Virus record (IMG/VR): IMGVR_UViG_3300027708_000012
Span: 186,001-250,000 of that record
Length of the DNA stretch: 64,000 nt
From: a virus
Reading direction: 5' to 3' (one strand)
Below the pieces are notes generated by a model. It saw only the letters and a program-made list of their open reading frames with translations, was not told where the DNA came from and searched no databases. Below are positions 1 through 7,857 of the stretch, in pieces (the first letter of the stretch is position 1; the number at the start of each line of letters is the position of its first letter). The translations under genes and the position numbers were made by a program.

Positions 1-404
1 GCAACTTTACACTCTGAATCAATAACTTGTGTTTCTTTAACAATACGTTCTTTAACGGTAGTAATATACTCTGTACGAACTTTAGCTTTTTTCTTACGTT
101 CTTGATCTAGCTTGTTGTTAAATTCTTTACTTTCTTCTTCGGCCTTTGCTACTTTTGCTTGTGCTTCTTCTACCTTGGCTCTCCAACGCATTTCAGTATC
201 GTATCCGCCTCGCAACCAAACACCTAATACAAGTAAAACTACACCGATTGGTTTTAAAAATTTAACATAATTTCCGTAGAAAGGAATCCAACGACCGAGC
301 CAACTTGCCGCAATACCGCTAATACCTGCCGCAATAATTAACCAGTAGACCCAGTTGAGTATTGCGTCTGGTATCAGACTAAGCATCCAGGTAATTTGCC
401 CCAT
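1..404 (-). CDS. Spanin/Rz-like membrane protein with coiled coil (partial, C-terminus off window)
   Basis: Reading leftward from an ATG at 402-404 the frame stays open to the window edge, giving at least 134 residues. The N-terminus has two hydrophobic stretches (around residues 15-35 and 50-63), followed by a charged, Lys/Glu/Ala-rich helix (about residues 70-110) that looks like a coiled coil. It starts 3 bases after the stop of the endolysin gene, the usual place for a holin or Rz-type spanin. The one-or-two TM segment plus long periplasmic-type helix fits an inner-membrane spanin best, but a holin-like role is possible. The missing C-terminus prevents a firm call. Confidence 0.6.
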   Translation of the reverse strand, partial: MGQITWMLSLIPDAILNWVYWLIIAAGISGIAASWLGRWIPFYGNYVKFLKPIGVVLLVLGVWLRGGYDTEMRWRAKVEEAQAKVAKAEEESKEFNNKLDQERKKKAKVRTEYITTVKERIVKETQVIDSECKV

Positions 405-407
405 GGC

Positions 408-1034
408 TTATCCTTGTAGAACGTGAATAGCGTGATTGTAATGCTTGATGCGGTCTTCTAATCCAAGTGTTCCGCCATTGATACGTTTAGTCAATGTTAG
501 CATGTCGCCTGCATCTGCCCACTGGTTTAAGTTGTTAGCTTCCCAGAACCAAGCGGCACTTTGTACACAACCTTCAAATGTTGTTAAATGTTCGCTAGCT
601 TCGTCTAGACTAATTTCTAAACTTTGTGCATAACGTGAATAGTTGTCTTTACCAGTTAACTGAATAAGTCCACGTCCACAAAACTTCCAACCATCACCCG
701 ACTCTTCTGGTCCGTTACCCATACGGTTTGCGTATGCTCTGTTGGCAATCTTTTCTGGTTGTTGTGCGTAAGCGTTAGCAACATCTATATTGGGGAAATA
801 ACGTGGCCATACTTTGCATAAACTTGCGGCTTTATAGTTTAAGTTTTCTTTAATTGCTTTATAACCACCACTTTCGTGTGCTGTTTGCGCTAAGAAAGCC
901 GCAACACGTGGCACTGTATTAATATCGTAGTCTGGTAATATTTCGCATAGTGCTTCAAACCAATGATCCGCATAGGGATTTTTTCCAATAATTTCTTCAA
1001 ACTTTGCTTGTGTAAAATTAAATTCAAAACTCAT
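408..1034 (-). CDS. Endolysin, glycoside hydrolase family 19-like
   Basis: A 208-aa protein expected to cut peptidoglycan at the end of infection. It has the GH19 chitinase/lysozyme signature: HESGGYKAIKENLNY at residues 53-67, with catalytic Glu candidates E54 and E63, and the conserved GRGLIQLTGKDNY segment near residues 118-130. Length matches single-domain phage GH19 endolysins. There is no signal peptide or membrane segment, so export would need a holin. The start abuts the stop of the upstream 244-aa gene, and the membrane/coiled-coil gene follows directly, making a lysis cassette. Confidence 0.9.
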   Translation of the reverse strand: MSFEFNFTQAKFEEIIGKNPYADHWFEALCEILPDYDINTVPRVAAFLAQTAHESGGYKAIKENLNYKAASLCKVWPRYFPNIDVANAYAQQPEKIANRAYANRMGNGPEESGDGWKFCGRGLIQLTGKDNYSRYAQSLEISLDEASEHLTTFEGCVQSAAWFWEANNLNQWADAGDMLTLTKRINGGTLGLEDRIKHYNHAIHVLQG

Positions 1035-1768
1035 TATAGTTTCCTTTCAAGGGCAACTGCCCAGTTTCCGTTCTCAAATATAAATGTACTACCTATTTTT
1101 GTAATATTATAGTTACCAATAACTTTGGTTAAAAACATAACCTCTGCCATGTCCTTACCTTCTAATACTATTGGACCTTTAATGCTATTGTATATTTCGG
1201 TTTTATTTCCGCTATTAATAATATCAAAAGTAACAGTGCCACTATAAGGTCTTGTAAATGAAATACTTTCGTTGATTACATTTAATTTGTCAGCATAGCT
1301 ATTACTGAAAAAATTGCTAAAATTATTTAAATTATTTTGTTGAGTGGCAATGTTATAATCGTCTGCACTTTTTGGTATTGTTAATTCTAAATTTTCTAAC
1401 GAAGCTACTTTACTTTTAAAACTTTTAAAATATCGAAATCTCAATTCTTCTAAACCAGTAACTTTCTTAATACCTTCAACAAGCTCAAATACTTGTTCAG
1501 CAACTTTACGTCCTCGTTCTAATTCTACATAAACTCGATATTGTCCGTCGTCCAGTTCCCCAGGAGTACAATCTGCATCAAGTACAAAATTATAACCCAT
1601 CTCAAAGAAGTTTTCTAAATCTTTAGCTGGATCTTCTTGGTCAACGGTAAAACTTAATACAACAACATCTTCATCATTGCCAACTTTACTTTTAAAACTA
1701 TCAATTTCAAAAACTTTTTTAACTAAATTTTGCAGATCATTAGCTCTTAAACTTTCTGTTATGTTCAT
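1034..1768 (-). CDS. Conserved phage protein of unknown function (244 aa)
   Basis: A complete 244-aa acidic protein with no signal peptide or membrane segment. The first half is alpha/beta with many Asp/Glu (DEDVVVLSF, DADCTPGELDDGQYRV); the second half is Asn/Ser-rich and beta-like. It shares its last base with the endolysin start and overlaps the preceding gene by 4 bases, so the three are translationally coupled. I do not recognise the family with certainty. Position next to lysis genes and a Pro/Ala-rich neighbour is compatible with a virion-associated protein, but this is only inference. Confidence 0.75.
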   Translation of the reverse strand: MNITESLRANDLQNLVKKVFEIDSFKSKVGNDEDVVVLSFTVDQEDPAKDLENFFEMGYNFVLDADCTPGELDDGQYRVYVELERGRKVAEQVFELVEGIKKVTGLEELRFRYFKSFKSKVASLENLELTIPKSADDYNIATQQNNLNNFSNFFSNSYADKLNVINESISFTRPYSGTVTFDIINSGNKTEIYNSIKGPIVLEGKDMAEVMFLTKVIGNYNITKIGSTFIFENGNWAVALERKL

Positions 1769-2343
1769 ACAGGTGCTCCTCCGCCCGATGGCGCAGCTGG
1801 TGCCCCACCTGCCGGTGCTGCTGGAGCTGCTGGTGCAGCTGGTGCCCCACCTGCCGGTGCTGCTGGAGCACCTGGAGGCGCCGCTTCGGTAGGTTTGCTA
1901 TCTTTATAATCGTTTTTCATTTTGTCCATGTAGCCTTTGTAGATATCAAAGGCTACTTTCTTAGGCATTTGTATTTCTACAATCCAAATAGGTTTGCGAT
2001 CTAGTTTGCCTTTCTTACTATTAGGACGAATGTCTTCGGGAGTACGTATTTTACGTGGTTCTATTAACTGACTTTTTTGATACTTAACTTTACAACCTAA
2101 TTCTGTTAATCGTTTAGCAGCTGTAGGATTAGGCATCTTACTATGCTCCCACATAAATCCAGCTGTAATCCAGTGACGATCTACTTTAGGGCCGTAAGCT
2201 AATTCACCCTCGTCCCAGTTTTCATAAACATACATATCTGTTTCTTCTAACACACGTTCAAAATCTTTCAATACAGCAAGGCTGCTGTTGTTTTCATACA
2301 GATCTTGTATGTTTCGTATAACGTCTAAAATATCGTGGTACAT
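1765..2343 (-). CDS. Unknown phage protein with Ala/Pro/Gly-rich repetitive C-terminus
   Basis: A 192-aa protein. Residues 1-145 form a normal globular, charged domain (for example ENWDEGELAYGPKVDRHW and a basic KKGKLDRKPIW segment). Residues 150-192 are a low-complexity tail of PAAP and GGAP units, encoded by a 42-nt tandem DNA repeat. Such tails are common as flexible linkers in phage structural proteins. It is the first gene of the minus-strand lysis operon and lies divergent to phoH across a 161-nt spacer. Function not recognised. Confidence 0.75.
   Translation of the reverse strand: MYHDILDVIRNIQDLYENNSSLAVLKDFERVLEETDMYVYENWDEGELAYGPKVDRHWITAGFMWEHSKMPNPTAAKRLTELGCKVKYQKSQLIEPRKIRTPEDIRPNSKKGKLDRKPIWIVEIQMPKKVAFDIYKGYMDKMKNDYKDSKPTEAAPPGAPAAPAGGAPAAPAAPAAPAGGAPAAPSGGGAPV
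1793..1869. repeat. 42-nt direct repeat (about two copies) encoding the Ala/Pro/Gly tail
   Basis: A 35-nt block beginning GCAGCTGGTGCCCC at 1793 recurs identically at 1835, a period of 42 nt (14 codons). It encodes the repeated GAPAAPAGG-type peptide. It is probably prone to slippage or copy-number change. Confidence 0.85.
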
Positions 2344-2360
2344 TTGGTGTCCTAGGTGAT

Positions 2361-2376
2361 CTTATACTTATTTAGC
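2361..2376 (-). promoter_or_regulatory. Candidate late-type promoter element upstream of the lysis operon
   Basis: On the minus strand this reads GCTAAATAAGTATAAG, 18 nt before the start codon of the 192-aa gene at 2343. A nearly identical CTAAATAAGTATA block sits before the TRAP-like gene at 57929-57941. It resembles the AT-rich late elements elsewhere in the window but is not a perfect TATAAATA. Confidence 0.35.
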
Positions 2377-2504
2377 TGGTTCGAAATCATAACATATCAG
2401 TTTATTATTCTGTGTATTGTGTAAATAATAGTGTAGGACCTCTGTAGTTATCAGGGCGGTCACTACAAGTCTTACTTTAACCAGTAAAGTAGGAGCACAA
2501 CTAG

Positions 2505-3224
2505 ATGAGTAAACAACGAGTGAAAAAGCGTTTTACATCAGAAGTTAACATAATTGATTTTGAGCCATATCTTCCGGCAAAAAAGCAACGTGTGAGTATT
2601 CAAGCACGTAATGCTAATCAGAAATCTTATCTCAGCAAATTGTATTCAGAATCCACTAGCATAGTACTTGCTATTGGTCCAGCAGGCACGGGTAAAACCA
2701 TGTTGGCTGTACAGTATGGGATTAAGTTATTTCAGGAAGGTATTGTTGACAAGATCGTTGTGACAAGACCCGCCGTTAGTGTAGACGAAGATTTAGGATT
2801 TTTACCAGGTACGCTTAATGAAAAGATGGCGCCTTGGACAAGACCTATTTTTGATGTCTTTTCAGAGTATTATCAAACAAAAGATATAGCAAAAATGTTA
2901 GAGGATGGAACTATCGAAATAAGCCCACTTGCCTACATGCGAGGTAGAACCTTTAAAAATGCATATATTATTGCAGATGAGTGCCAAAACACTACTGTTA
3001 ATCAGATGAAGATGCTGTTAACCCGCTTGGGAGAAGGCTCTAAGATGGTGGTTACAGGAGATTTAGCACAAGCAGACCGATTGAGCGATAATGGTCTGAT
3101 TGATTTTTGCAACCTACTTGAACAAAAGGAATATTTGGAACATATTGATATTATACGATTTGACCACAAGGACATCGAACGCCATAATGCCGTGAAGGAG
3201 GTGTTAGCGGTTTATGGAGAATAA
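2505..3224 (+). CDS. phoH: PhoH-like ATPase
   Basis: A 239-aa P-loop ATPase of the PhoH family, common in marine phages and linked in bacteria to phosphate starvation and RNA metabolism. Walker A is GPAGTGKT at residues 58-65; Walker B lies in AYIIADECQNTT at about 153-164; the family segment VTRPAVSVDEDLGFLPG is present. The start ATG follows a GTAGGAGCAC Shine-Dalgarno region. It is the only plus-strand gene in the first 27 kb and ends just before a bidirectional terminator. Its exact role in phage infection is not known; the family call is secure. Confidence 0.95.
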   Translation: MSKQRVKKRFTSEVNIIDFEPYLPAKKQRVSIQARNANQKSYLSKLYSESTSIVLAIGPAGTGKTMLAVQYGIKLFQEGIVDKIVVTRPAVSVDEDLGFLPGTLNEKMAPWTRPIFDVFSEYYQTKDIAKMLEDGTIEISPLAYMRGRTFKNAYIIADECQNTTVNQMKMLLTRLGEGSKMVVTGDLAQADRLSDNGLIDFCNLLEQKEYLEHIDIIRFDHKDIERHNAVKEVLAVYGE

Positions 3225-3252
3225 AATGGCCTAGCTATTTTAGATAGTCAAC

Positions 3253-3279
3253 AAAAAAGGGCCCTAGTGGCCCTTTTTT
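3253..3279. terminator. Bidirectional rho-independent terminator between phoH and the kinase fusion gene
   Basis: Perfect 11-bp hairpin, AAAAAAGGGCC / GGCCCTTTTTT with loop CTAGT. The A-run and T-run make it work in both directions. It separates convergent phoH and the minus-strand gene, and overlaps the stop codon of the latter. Confidence 0.92.
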
Positions 3280-4072
3280 ATTTAAGTCCTAATTCTTTAC
3301 GTATGCCGGTAGCACTGATATTAGTTACACTTTCGTCAAATGTTTCTTCGCCTGCGGTATAACCTACACCTCGTCCCCACCCAATGTGTACAATATTAGG
3401 AACAACTTGTATTTCGTATTGTCCTTGATATAATGGATCTAAGTCACGTCGAATAAAACCTTTAACTTTTTCCACTTCAAACGGATTACTTCCTTGCCAA
3501 CCTTGTACATCACGTACCTGGATAATAACTTGTCCAGTCTTGGATAGTAGTCGCTCAAATAGAGCACGATGGCCATCATGCCATGGTTGCCAACGTCCTA
3601 GCATCTGTACAGTTTCTTTCTTCCAATCAAATACAGGACGTCTACGATTATCTAAAATATGCCCTGCAATAAACTCGCCCCATGTTTCTGCTTTTTGTAC
3701 AGTGACGCGGAAATCATAAACTTCTGGTTCAATAAACATAGCGTTAGTATCGGCATAACGACCTTCACGGATAGTGTCTACCCAAATGGTCCAATCTGCT
3801 TTAAAATTATTACGCATTTCAACCAAGGGAGCAACAAAGTCACAGATAACATAATCCATATTGGTCATGCTATCGGCTAGTTCTCGCATACGCAAACTTT
3901 GACGAATACGTCCTTCGTGACTAAAATCCCAATCGTTATATTTCTTACGTACATCGTCGGCGTTGAGCCAGCCCACTTTTTTCTTATCTGCTTGTAAATG
4001 ATCTACAATGTGTTGTGCTAGATAAGTTTTACCAGCACCAGGCAACCCCATTACTAAAATTCTTTTTGTCAT
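3278..4072 (-). CDS. Fused P-loop kinase (APS-kinase-like) and nucleotidylyltransferase
   Basis: A 264-aa two-domain protein. Residues 1-130 are a P-loop kinase resembling adenylylsulfate kinases (GLPGAGKT at 9-16, then WLNADDVRKKYNDWDFS). Residues 155-264 are a HIGH-type nucleotidylyltransferase: LGRWQPWHDGHRALF with HDGH at 165-168 and a C-terminal ISATGIRKEL like the ISxTxIR motif of NMN/pantetheine adenylyltransferases. Substrates are not evident; phosphorylation followed by nucleotidyl transfer on the same small molecule is a reasonable inference. It overlaps the dCMP deaminase gene by 4 bases, which favours nucleotide or cofactor metabolism. Confidence 0.82.
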   Translation of the reverse strand: MTKRILVMGLPGAGKTYLAQHIVDHLQADKKKVGWLNADDVRKKYNDWDFSHEGRIRQSLRMRELADSMTNMDYVICDFVAPLVEMRNNFKADWTIWVDTIREGRYADTNAMFIEPEVYDFRVTVQKAETWGEFIAGHILDNRRRPVFDWKKETVQMLGRWQPWHDGHRALFERLLSKTGQVIIQVRDVQGWQGSNPFEVEKVKGFIRRDLDPLYQGQYEIQVVPNIVHIGWGRGVGYTAGEETFDESVTNISATGIRKELGLK

Positions 4073-4518
4073 TTTAATTCTCCTAGTTGTTCTACTTTAA
4101 CACCTGATTTTGTGAGAAATTGTATTCCATCTTCGCTACGATAAGCATCACGGAAAAACACACTGCTAATACCAGACTGAAAAATAAGTTTGGCACAATC
4201 CAAACAAGGAGCATGAGTGATAAACATACTAGCATTAAAGCCAGACTCAGTACTCTTAGCCAACTTGGCAATTGCGTTTGTTTCTGCATGTAACACCTCC
4301 GGTTTTGATTTTAAAACAGTTTCGTAGTCATCTTCAACTTCTATAGTTACTTCGTTTTCACAGTTATTGTCCCAACCAGCCGGCATACCATTGTAGCCAA
4401 TACTAATAATTCTATCATCCTTAACTACAATAGCGCCAACATGTAATCTTCGTGCATGACTTAACTCTGCAAACGTCTCTGCGGTTTTCATGTAGGCGTC
4501 TTTTAACTTCTGTTTCAT
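4069..4518 (-). CDS. dCMP deaminase
   Basis: A 149-aa zinc-dependent deoxycytidylate deaminase, supplying dUMP for thymidylate synthesis. The zinc site is HAE at 77-79 plus PCLDC at 104-108; Glu79 is the proton shuttle. The N-terminal HVGAIVVKDDRIISIGYNG segment and the NNCENE motif are typical of phage and bacterial dCMP deaminases. The start overlaps the clamp-loader stop by 4 bases and its own stop overlaps the next gene, so it belongs to a coupled nucleotide/replication operon. Confidence 0.95.
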   Translation of the reverse strand: MKQKLKDAYMKTAETFAELSHARRLHVGAIVVKDDRIISIGYNGMPAGWDNNCENEVTIEVEDDYETVLKSKPEVLHAETNAIAKLAKSTESGFNASMFITHAPCLDCAKLIFQSGISSVFFRDAYRSEDGIQFLTKSGVKVEQLGELK

Positions 4519-5429
4519 AGATGGCTCAAGCGAATTAATGTAGCCGCAAGATTAATCTCTGGATCTATAACTAATGTGTGATCAACTAATCCTTGTTTGA
4601 TAATAAGAATTGCTTTATCCTGCAGAGCTTCTTCTCCAAAGATTTCAATATTATCATATAGCCAGCGGTAGATATCACCCATTTCTTCTGGTCGAGCTTG
4701 TCCGCATACTAGCTTACGTGCTTCTCCAATCTTACCAGCTTTAAACAATTCTACCATGCGGATTTTATAATCTGCAGCTCCAGTATCTCCTTGCTCAGGA
4801 GTATGTAATGTACCGTCAAGACTATTCATCTGTACGGTATTGATGCATTTACGCAAGTCTGGATATGTAGCTTTAACAAACGTATCTAGTGTATCAAGAT
4901 CAAATTCTACATTCTCCTCCATGAGAATGGTAGCCACACGAGCAGTAAACTCAGCAACATCAACTCGCTCAATGTGGAATCCTTGACATCTACTGTGCAA
5001 AGCAGGGATAATTTTATTAGGATAATTGCAAGTAAGTATAAAACGAGCGGTCGTATGATATTCTTCCATGACCCCACGTAAGGCGGCTTGTGCGTTAGGT
5101 GATAAGTAATCTGCTTCATCTAGTAGTACTACCTTAAAATCTCCAAACGGAATCATCTGTACAAAGTTAATAATTTTGTCACGTACATCGTCAACACTGT
5201 TTGTTCGACTAGCGTTAATCTCTAATATATCTAAATCGTTGAGATCTAGTTCTTTAAAAAGAATTTTTGCTAGGGTAGTTTTGCCAATGCCGGCATTACC
5301 GCTAAACAATAAATGTGGTATGGATTTTTGTTTAATCCAAGTTTCAACTTGTTCTTTTTGGTGATTGTCTCTAAACACGTACCCGTCAACGGTACTTGGA
5401 CGGTATTTTTCAACCCATAGTTCTTTCAT
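4515..5429 (-). CDS. Sliding-clamp loader ATPase subunit (RFC small-subunit/gp44-like)
   Basis: AAA+ ATPase that opens and loads the sliding clamp for the replicative polymerase. Residue numbers here are for the 304-aa protein: LWVEKYRPSTVDGY near the N-terminus, Walker A GNAGIGKT at about 46-53, Walker B VVLLDEADYL, and SRCQGF, the SRC motif of clamp loaders. An upstream in-frame ATG at 5474 exists, but the ATG at 5427-5429 is preceded by AGAGGA at proper spacing and fits the family N-terminus, so it is preferred. That start overlaps the TGA of the 55-aa membrane gene (ATGA coupling). Confidence 0.93.
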   Translation of the reverse strand: MKELWVEKYRPSTVDGYVFRDNHQKEQVETWIKQKSIPHLLFSGNAGIGKTTLAKILFKELDLNDLDILEINASRTNSVDDVRDKIINFVQMIPFGDFKVVLLDEADYLSPNAQAALRGVMEEYHTTARFILTCNYPNKIIPALHSRCQGFHIERVDVAEFTARVATILMEENVEFDLDTLDTFVKATYPDLRKCINTVQMNSLDGTLHTPEQGDTGAADYKIRMVELFKAGKIGEARKLVCGQARPEEMGDIYRWLYDNIEIFGEEALQDKAILIIKQGLVDHTLVIDPEINLAATLIRLSHL

Positions 5430-5593
5430 ACTAATTCCTCTACAATTCCTAATACTTCTGCCATTATAAAACAAACACCCGCCATTAGCAAATTACCGGT
5501 AATCAAACATCCGCCTGCTACAATACGGATAGCACTTTTTGCAAGGCTAACATAAAAATGTCCCTTGCTTGTATCTTTAGGTTGAATTTCCAT
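5426..5593 (-). CDS. Small membrane protein (55 aa)
   Basis: ATG at 5591-5593, TGA overlapping the clamp-loader start. Sequence begins MEIQPKDTSKGHFYVSLAKS and then has a hydrophobic helix covering about residues 22-50 (IVAGGCLITGNLLMAGVCF). Too short for most gene callers, but the exact 4-base stop/start overlap on one side and the 1-base gap to the 48-aa gene on the other support it as real. Function unknown. Confidence 0.7.
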   Translation of the reverse strand: MEIQPKDTSKGHFYVSLAKSAIRIVAGGCLITGNLLMAGVCFIMAEVLGIVEELV

Positions 5594-5594
5594 T

Positions 5595-5741
5595 TTATTT
5601 TAATCCGTAGTAGGCTAACACATGTAAGTCCCATCCAATTAACGCCGCCCAGAACATTGCCATACCAATACGACCATCGTCGTATTCTTTTTTAGCAAAA
5701 TAAACAGCAACCAACGTAACAATAATGCTAAGTCCGTCCAT
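5595..5741 (-). CDS. Small membrane protein (48 aa)
   Basis: ATG at 5739-5741 preceded by a good AAAGGAG Shine-Dalgarno. It encodes MDGLSIIVTLVAVYFAKKEY, then a second hydrophobic segment with MAMFWAALIGWDLHVLAYYG. It is the first gene after the terminator at 5775-5797, ahead of the 55-aa gene and clamp loader. Two adjacent tiny membrane proteins at the head of a replication operon is curious; role unknown. Confidence 0.72.
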   Translation of the reverse strand: MDGLSIIVTLVAVYFAKKEYDDGRIGMAMFWAALIGWDLHVLAYYGLK

Positions 5742-5769
5742 AGATTTCTCCTTTAATGTATTGTACAGG

Positions 5770-5797
5770 TGAAAACAGGGCTAGTCAATAGCCCTGT
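5770..5797 (-). terminator. Rho-independent terminator after the GroES-like operon
   Basis: Perfect 9-bp stem ACAGGGCTA / TAGCCCTGT with loop GTCAA at 5775-5797. On the minus strand the hairpin is followed by TTTT. It ends leftward transcription 17 nt past the GroES-like gene stop. Confidence 0.85.
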
Positions 5798-5813
5798 TAC
5801 TCGAACAAATTAA

Positions 5814-6212
5814 TTATTGTTCAAAACTTGGTCTTGAGAATGTTGCCGGATCAAATGTTGCATGCTCTACTTTACTGTGCTTTCCTAATTCAAGACCGTC
5901 AGGTTTCTCATCAGACACCATTAAAATTCCGTTTACATCTGCTCGACGAATTGTAATTTCAGTACCGTCTTGTTCTACTACAGTGACACCCCGAGTCCAT
6001 CGTCCGTGCTCAAGAAGTATCCATTCACCGATGCTAACGTCTTTTTGTTCGGGCCCAATTGCCCATACACGACCCCAACGGTGTTTAACGCCTTCACTTT
6101 TCCCATCGTCGCTTGGAATAAAAATACCACCTTTTGATATTTGTTCACCAAAATTCATGTCCGTAATAAGAATATTATCACGGACTGGAATAAGTTTTCC
6201 TGTTACTTTCAT
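5814..6212 (-). CDS. GroES-like co-chaperonin (gp31 type)
   Basis: A 132-aa protein with the GroES fold pattern. LIPVRDNILITDM near residue 7 is the first strand; GEQISKGGIFIPSDD at about 22-36 is the mobile loop that binds GroEL; the rest follows the GRVWAIGPEQ...VSIGEWILLEHG roof/barrel pattern. T4 gp31 replaces host GroES so GroEL can fold the large capsid protein; a similar job is likely here. No GroEL gene is in the window. The C-terminal 30 residues are an unfamiliar extension. It overlaps the 98-aa upstream gene by 4 bases. Confidence 0.88.
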   Translation of the reverse strand: MKVTGKLIPVRDNILITDMNFGEQISKGGIFIPSDDGKSEGVKHRWGRVWAIGPEQKDVSIGEWILLEHGRWTRGVTVVEQDGTEITIRRADVNGILMVSDEKPDGLELGKHSKVEHATFDPATFSRPSFEQ

Positions 6213-6505
6213 TCGTTGCCTTCCGGATCCATATCAGATACATCTTTTTTACTTGTGACAGCAACTGGTGCAGGTACGGGTGTTGCCACAGGTACAGGTG
6301 CTGGAGCAGGTGCTGGCCTACTTAAATTTATTTGACTTGGAATTCCTGAAGATATAATTTTGCCGCCGGGACCTAACTTATCTCCCCTAGCATTTACCTT
6401 CATATTTCCCACAGCTGGCTGTAACTCGTTTTGGTTAATTAGTTTGCCCATGTCTACTTCTCGACCTTTAGCCGTTCTGTAAATACCTGTTTTTTGATTA
6501 GCCAT
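6209..6505 (-). CDS. Small phage protein with Pro/Ala-rich linker (98 aa)
   Basis: Begins MANQKTGIYRTAKGREVDMG and contains NARGDKLGPGGKII, features I associate with a short conserved protein in T4-like marine phages. Residues 60-82 are a PAPAPVPVATPVPAP-type linker, followed by an acidic end. ATG follows AAGGAGATTACA. It is coupled to the GroES-like gene. Function unknown. Confidence 0.75.
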   Translation of the reverse strand: MANQKTGIYRTAKGREVDMGKLINQNELQPAVGNMKVNARGDKLGPGGKIISSGIPSQINLSRPAPAPAPVPVATPVPAPVAVTSKKDVSDMDPEGNE

Positions 6506-6531
6506 TGTAATCTCCTTAATTATACTACTAC

Positions 6532-7041
6532 TTATCTCAAGAATTCTTGCCAGTCTAAATTATATTTGACAGAATCTATTTGGTGTACACCTAGTAAATA
6601 TAGCACAAAACTAGCCACCGAACTGCCTCTACCTACTCCCCAAACAATACCATTTTCGTTACAAGTGTCCACAAAATGTTTAGTCCATTGTAGCAATGGA
6701 ATCATTTTACGACTACGATATTCTTCCATTTCGTCGTAAACACGTTCTTTTTGTTGGTTAGTTGTGCAACGTTTAATACACCATTCTTCTACATCAAAGT
6801 CTTTATACTCAGGCGGCATAAACCAATCACTTTGAAGTGCTTGATCAAAATCCTCAATGCTGATAGAGTCTAACTGATCGTTAAATCTTTGAAATGTAAA
6901 CCCAGCAGTTTTTTCCAACTGCTCCATGTCTTCCGTATAGTCTACAGTTAGATCTTTGAGGTTGGTTAGTTTTCCTTGATAAAGGAACTTAAATATATCT
7001 TGTGTATTAAAAATAGGATTACCAAATTTGTCTAGGCGCAT
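6532..7041 (-). CDS. DNA polymerase III alpha-like stub (C-family polymerase fragment)
   Basis: A 169-aa protein whose C-terminal 40 residues match the palm/finger start of bacterial DnaE: GIVWGVGRGSSVASFVLYLL, then IDSVKYNLDWQEFLR, aligning with the DnaE GxGRGSAAGS...DPLKYNLLFERFL block. It stops immediately before the catalytic Asp motif, so it cannot be a polymerase by itself. The N-terminal 100 residues are helical and unfamiliar. An ATG start and a clean stop argue for a stable short gene rather than recent decay. It could be a polymerase-derived structural or regulatory protein. Confidence 0.75.
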   Translation of the reverse strand: MRLDKFGNPIFNTQDIFKFLYQGKLTNLKDLTVDYTEDMEQLEKTAGFTFQRFNDQLDSISIEDFDQALQSDWFMPPEYKDFDVEEWCIKRCTTNQQKERVYDEMEEYRSRKMIPLLQWTKHFVDTCNENGIVWGVGRGSSVASFVLYLLGVHQIDSVKYNLDWQEFLR

Positions 7042-7051
7042 AGCCTACATT

Positions 7052-7282
7052 TTAACTGACTTTAATTAAGCTGTCAAGTTTTTTATCCCGGTTTTCCATC
7101 ATTTTTTCTAGAGTCGCTTGTCGGCGTTTGCCCAATTCTTCATTATATGTATCCAACATCAAACTTATTTGTTGTTTGACTCCGGGATTGCTGGTCATAA
7201 AATATTTTTTGGTAAGATCAAAGATCTTAGTTTCAAGATCTCCGTCTTTAATTTCTGACAAATTTCCAGAAAGTGGGTGCAT
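7052..7282 (-). CDS. Small helical phage protein (76 aa)
   Basis: All-helical, charged protein beginning MHPLSGNLSEIKDGDLETKI and ending in a Lys/Glu-rich stretch (MMENRDKKLDSL). It shares one base with the stop of the fibre gene upstream and ends 10 nt before the polymerase stub. I associate this family with T4-like marine phages but know of no function. Confidence 0.72.
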   Translation of the reverse strand: MHPLSGNLSEIKDGDLETKIFDLTKKYFMTSNPGVKQQISLMLDTYNEELGKRRQATLEKMMENRDKKLDSLIKVS

Positions 7283-7857
7283 TAGTATTCGCCTAGATTT
7301 TTTATGTATACAGTGGACCCACCGTCAACAGTCCACACTTCAAATACTTCTACTTTTCCGGTAGTAGGAAGGGATACAGTAACAGGATTATTACCGTATG
7401 GCCACCCGGTAGCTGTTTTTAAAACTCCGTTATTTGTTGTAGACAGTGTTGCAGTTCTTGGACTTCCGTTATTGGTTAATATAAGTCTAACAGTACTCCA
7501 CATTCCAGCATCGGGCCAATTTTCAAAAGTTAAAGTTGCATTAGCTGAAAGTGTTACTTGTTGGATAGGACCGTTATCTACGTTAATTAATGCGCCGCCC
7601 GCACCAACAGTGCCTGCATTATAGAATACACCATTGAATTGTGAATACAATCCGTTATTAAATATTGTACCCTGCAATTGATTAACAGGCTGTGTAACAT
7701 CTAATCCATTAGTCTGTAACAGTGTAATTTCTGCAGATGCTTCTGCAAGTCCAGCTTGGATTGCTGTGAAATTATCCCTAAAACCTTGGCTATCGTTATC
7801 TTGTCCTGCTACCGGGTATGCTACATTGATTGCTGAGTAATTTATTTGGCTTGTCAT
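7282..7857 (-). CDS. Tail-fibre-like structural protein (191 aa)
   Basis: Residues 20-40 contain NDSQGFRDNFTAIQAGLAEA, a variant of the D-x-R-x-x-F-x-x-x-N-x-N-F motif found at the N-termini of three other fibre genes here. The remainder is beta-rich and Asn/Thr/Gly-rich (VTLSANATLTFENWPDAGMW, then a strand-turn pattern to the end), typical of phage adhesin heads. It overlaps the 959-aa gene by 4 bases, the last of five tail genes in a row. Confidence 0.75.
   Translation of the reverse strand: MTSQINYSAINVAYPVAGQDNDSQGFRDNFTAIQAGLAEASAEITLLQTNGLDVTQPVNQLQGTIFNNGLYSQFNGVFYNAGTVGAGGALINVDNGPIQQVTLSANATLTFENWPDAGMWSTVRLILTNNGSPRTATLSTTNNGVLKTATGWPYGNNPVTVSLPTTGKVEVFEVWTVDGGSTVYIKNLGEY

Noticed and set aside
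2460-2500. Short inverted ACTTT/AAAGT repeat before phoH as a riboswitch
   Set aside because: Only 5 bp and no recognisable aptamer core; it is probably just an AT-rich leader.
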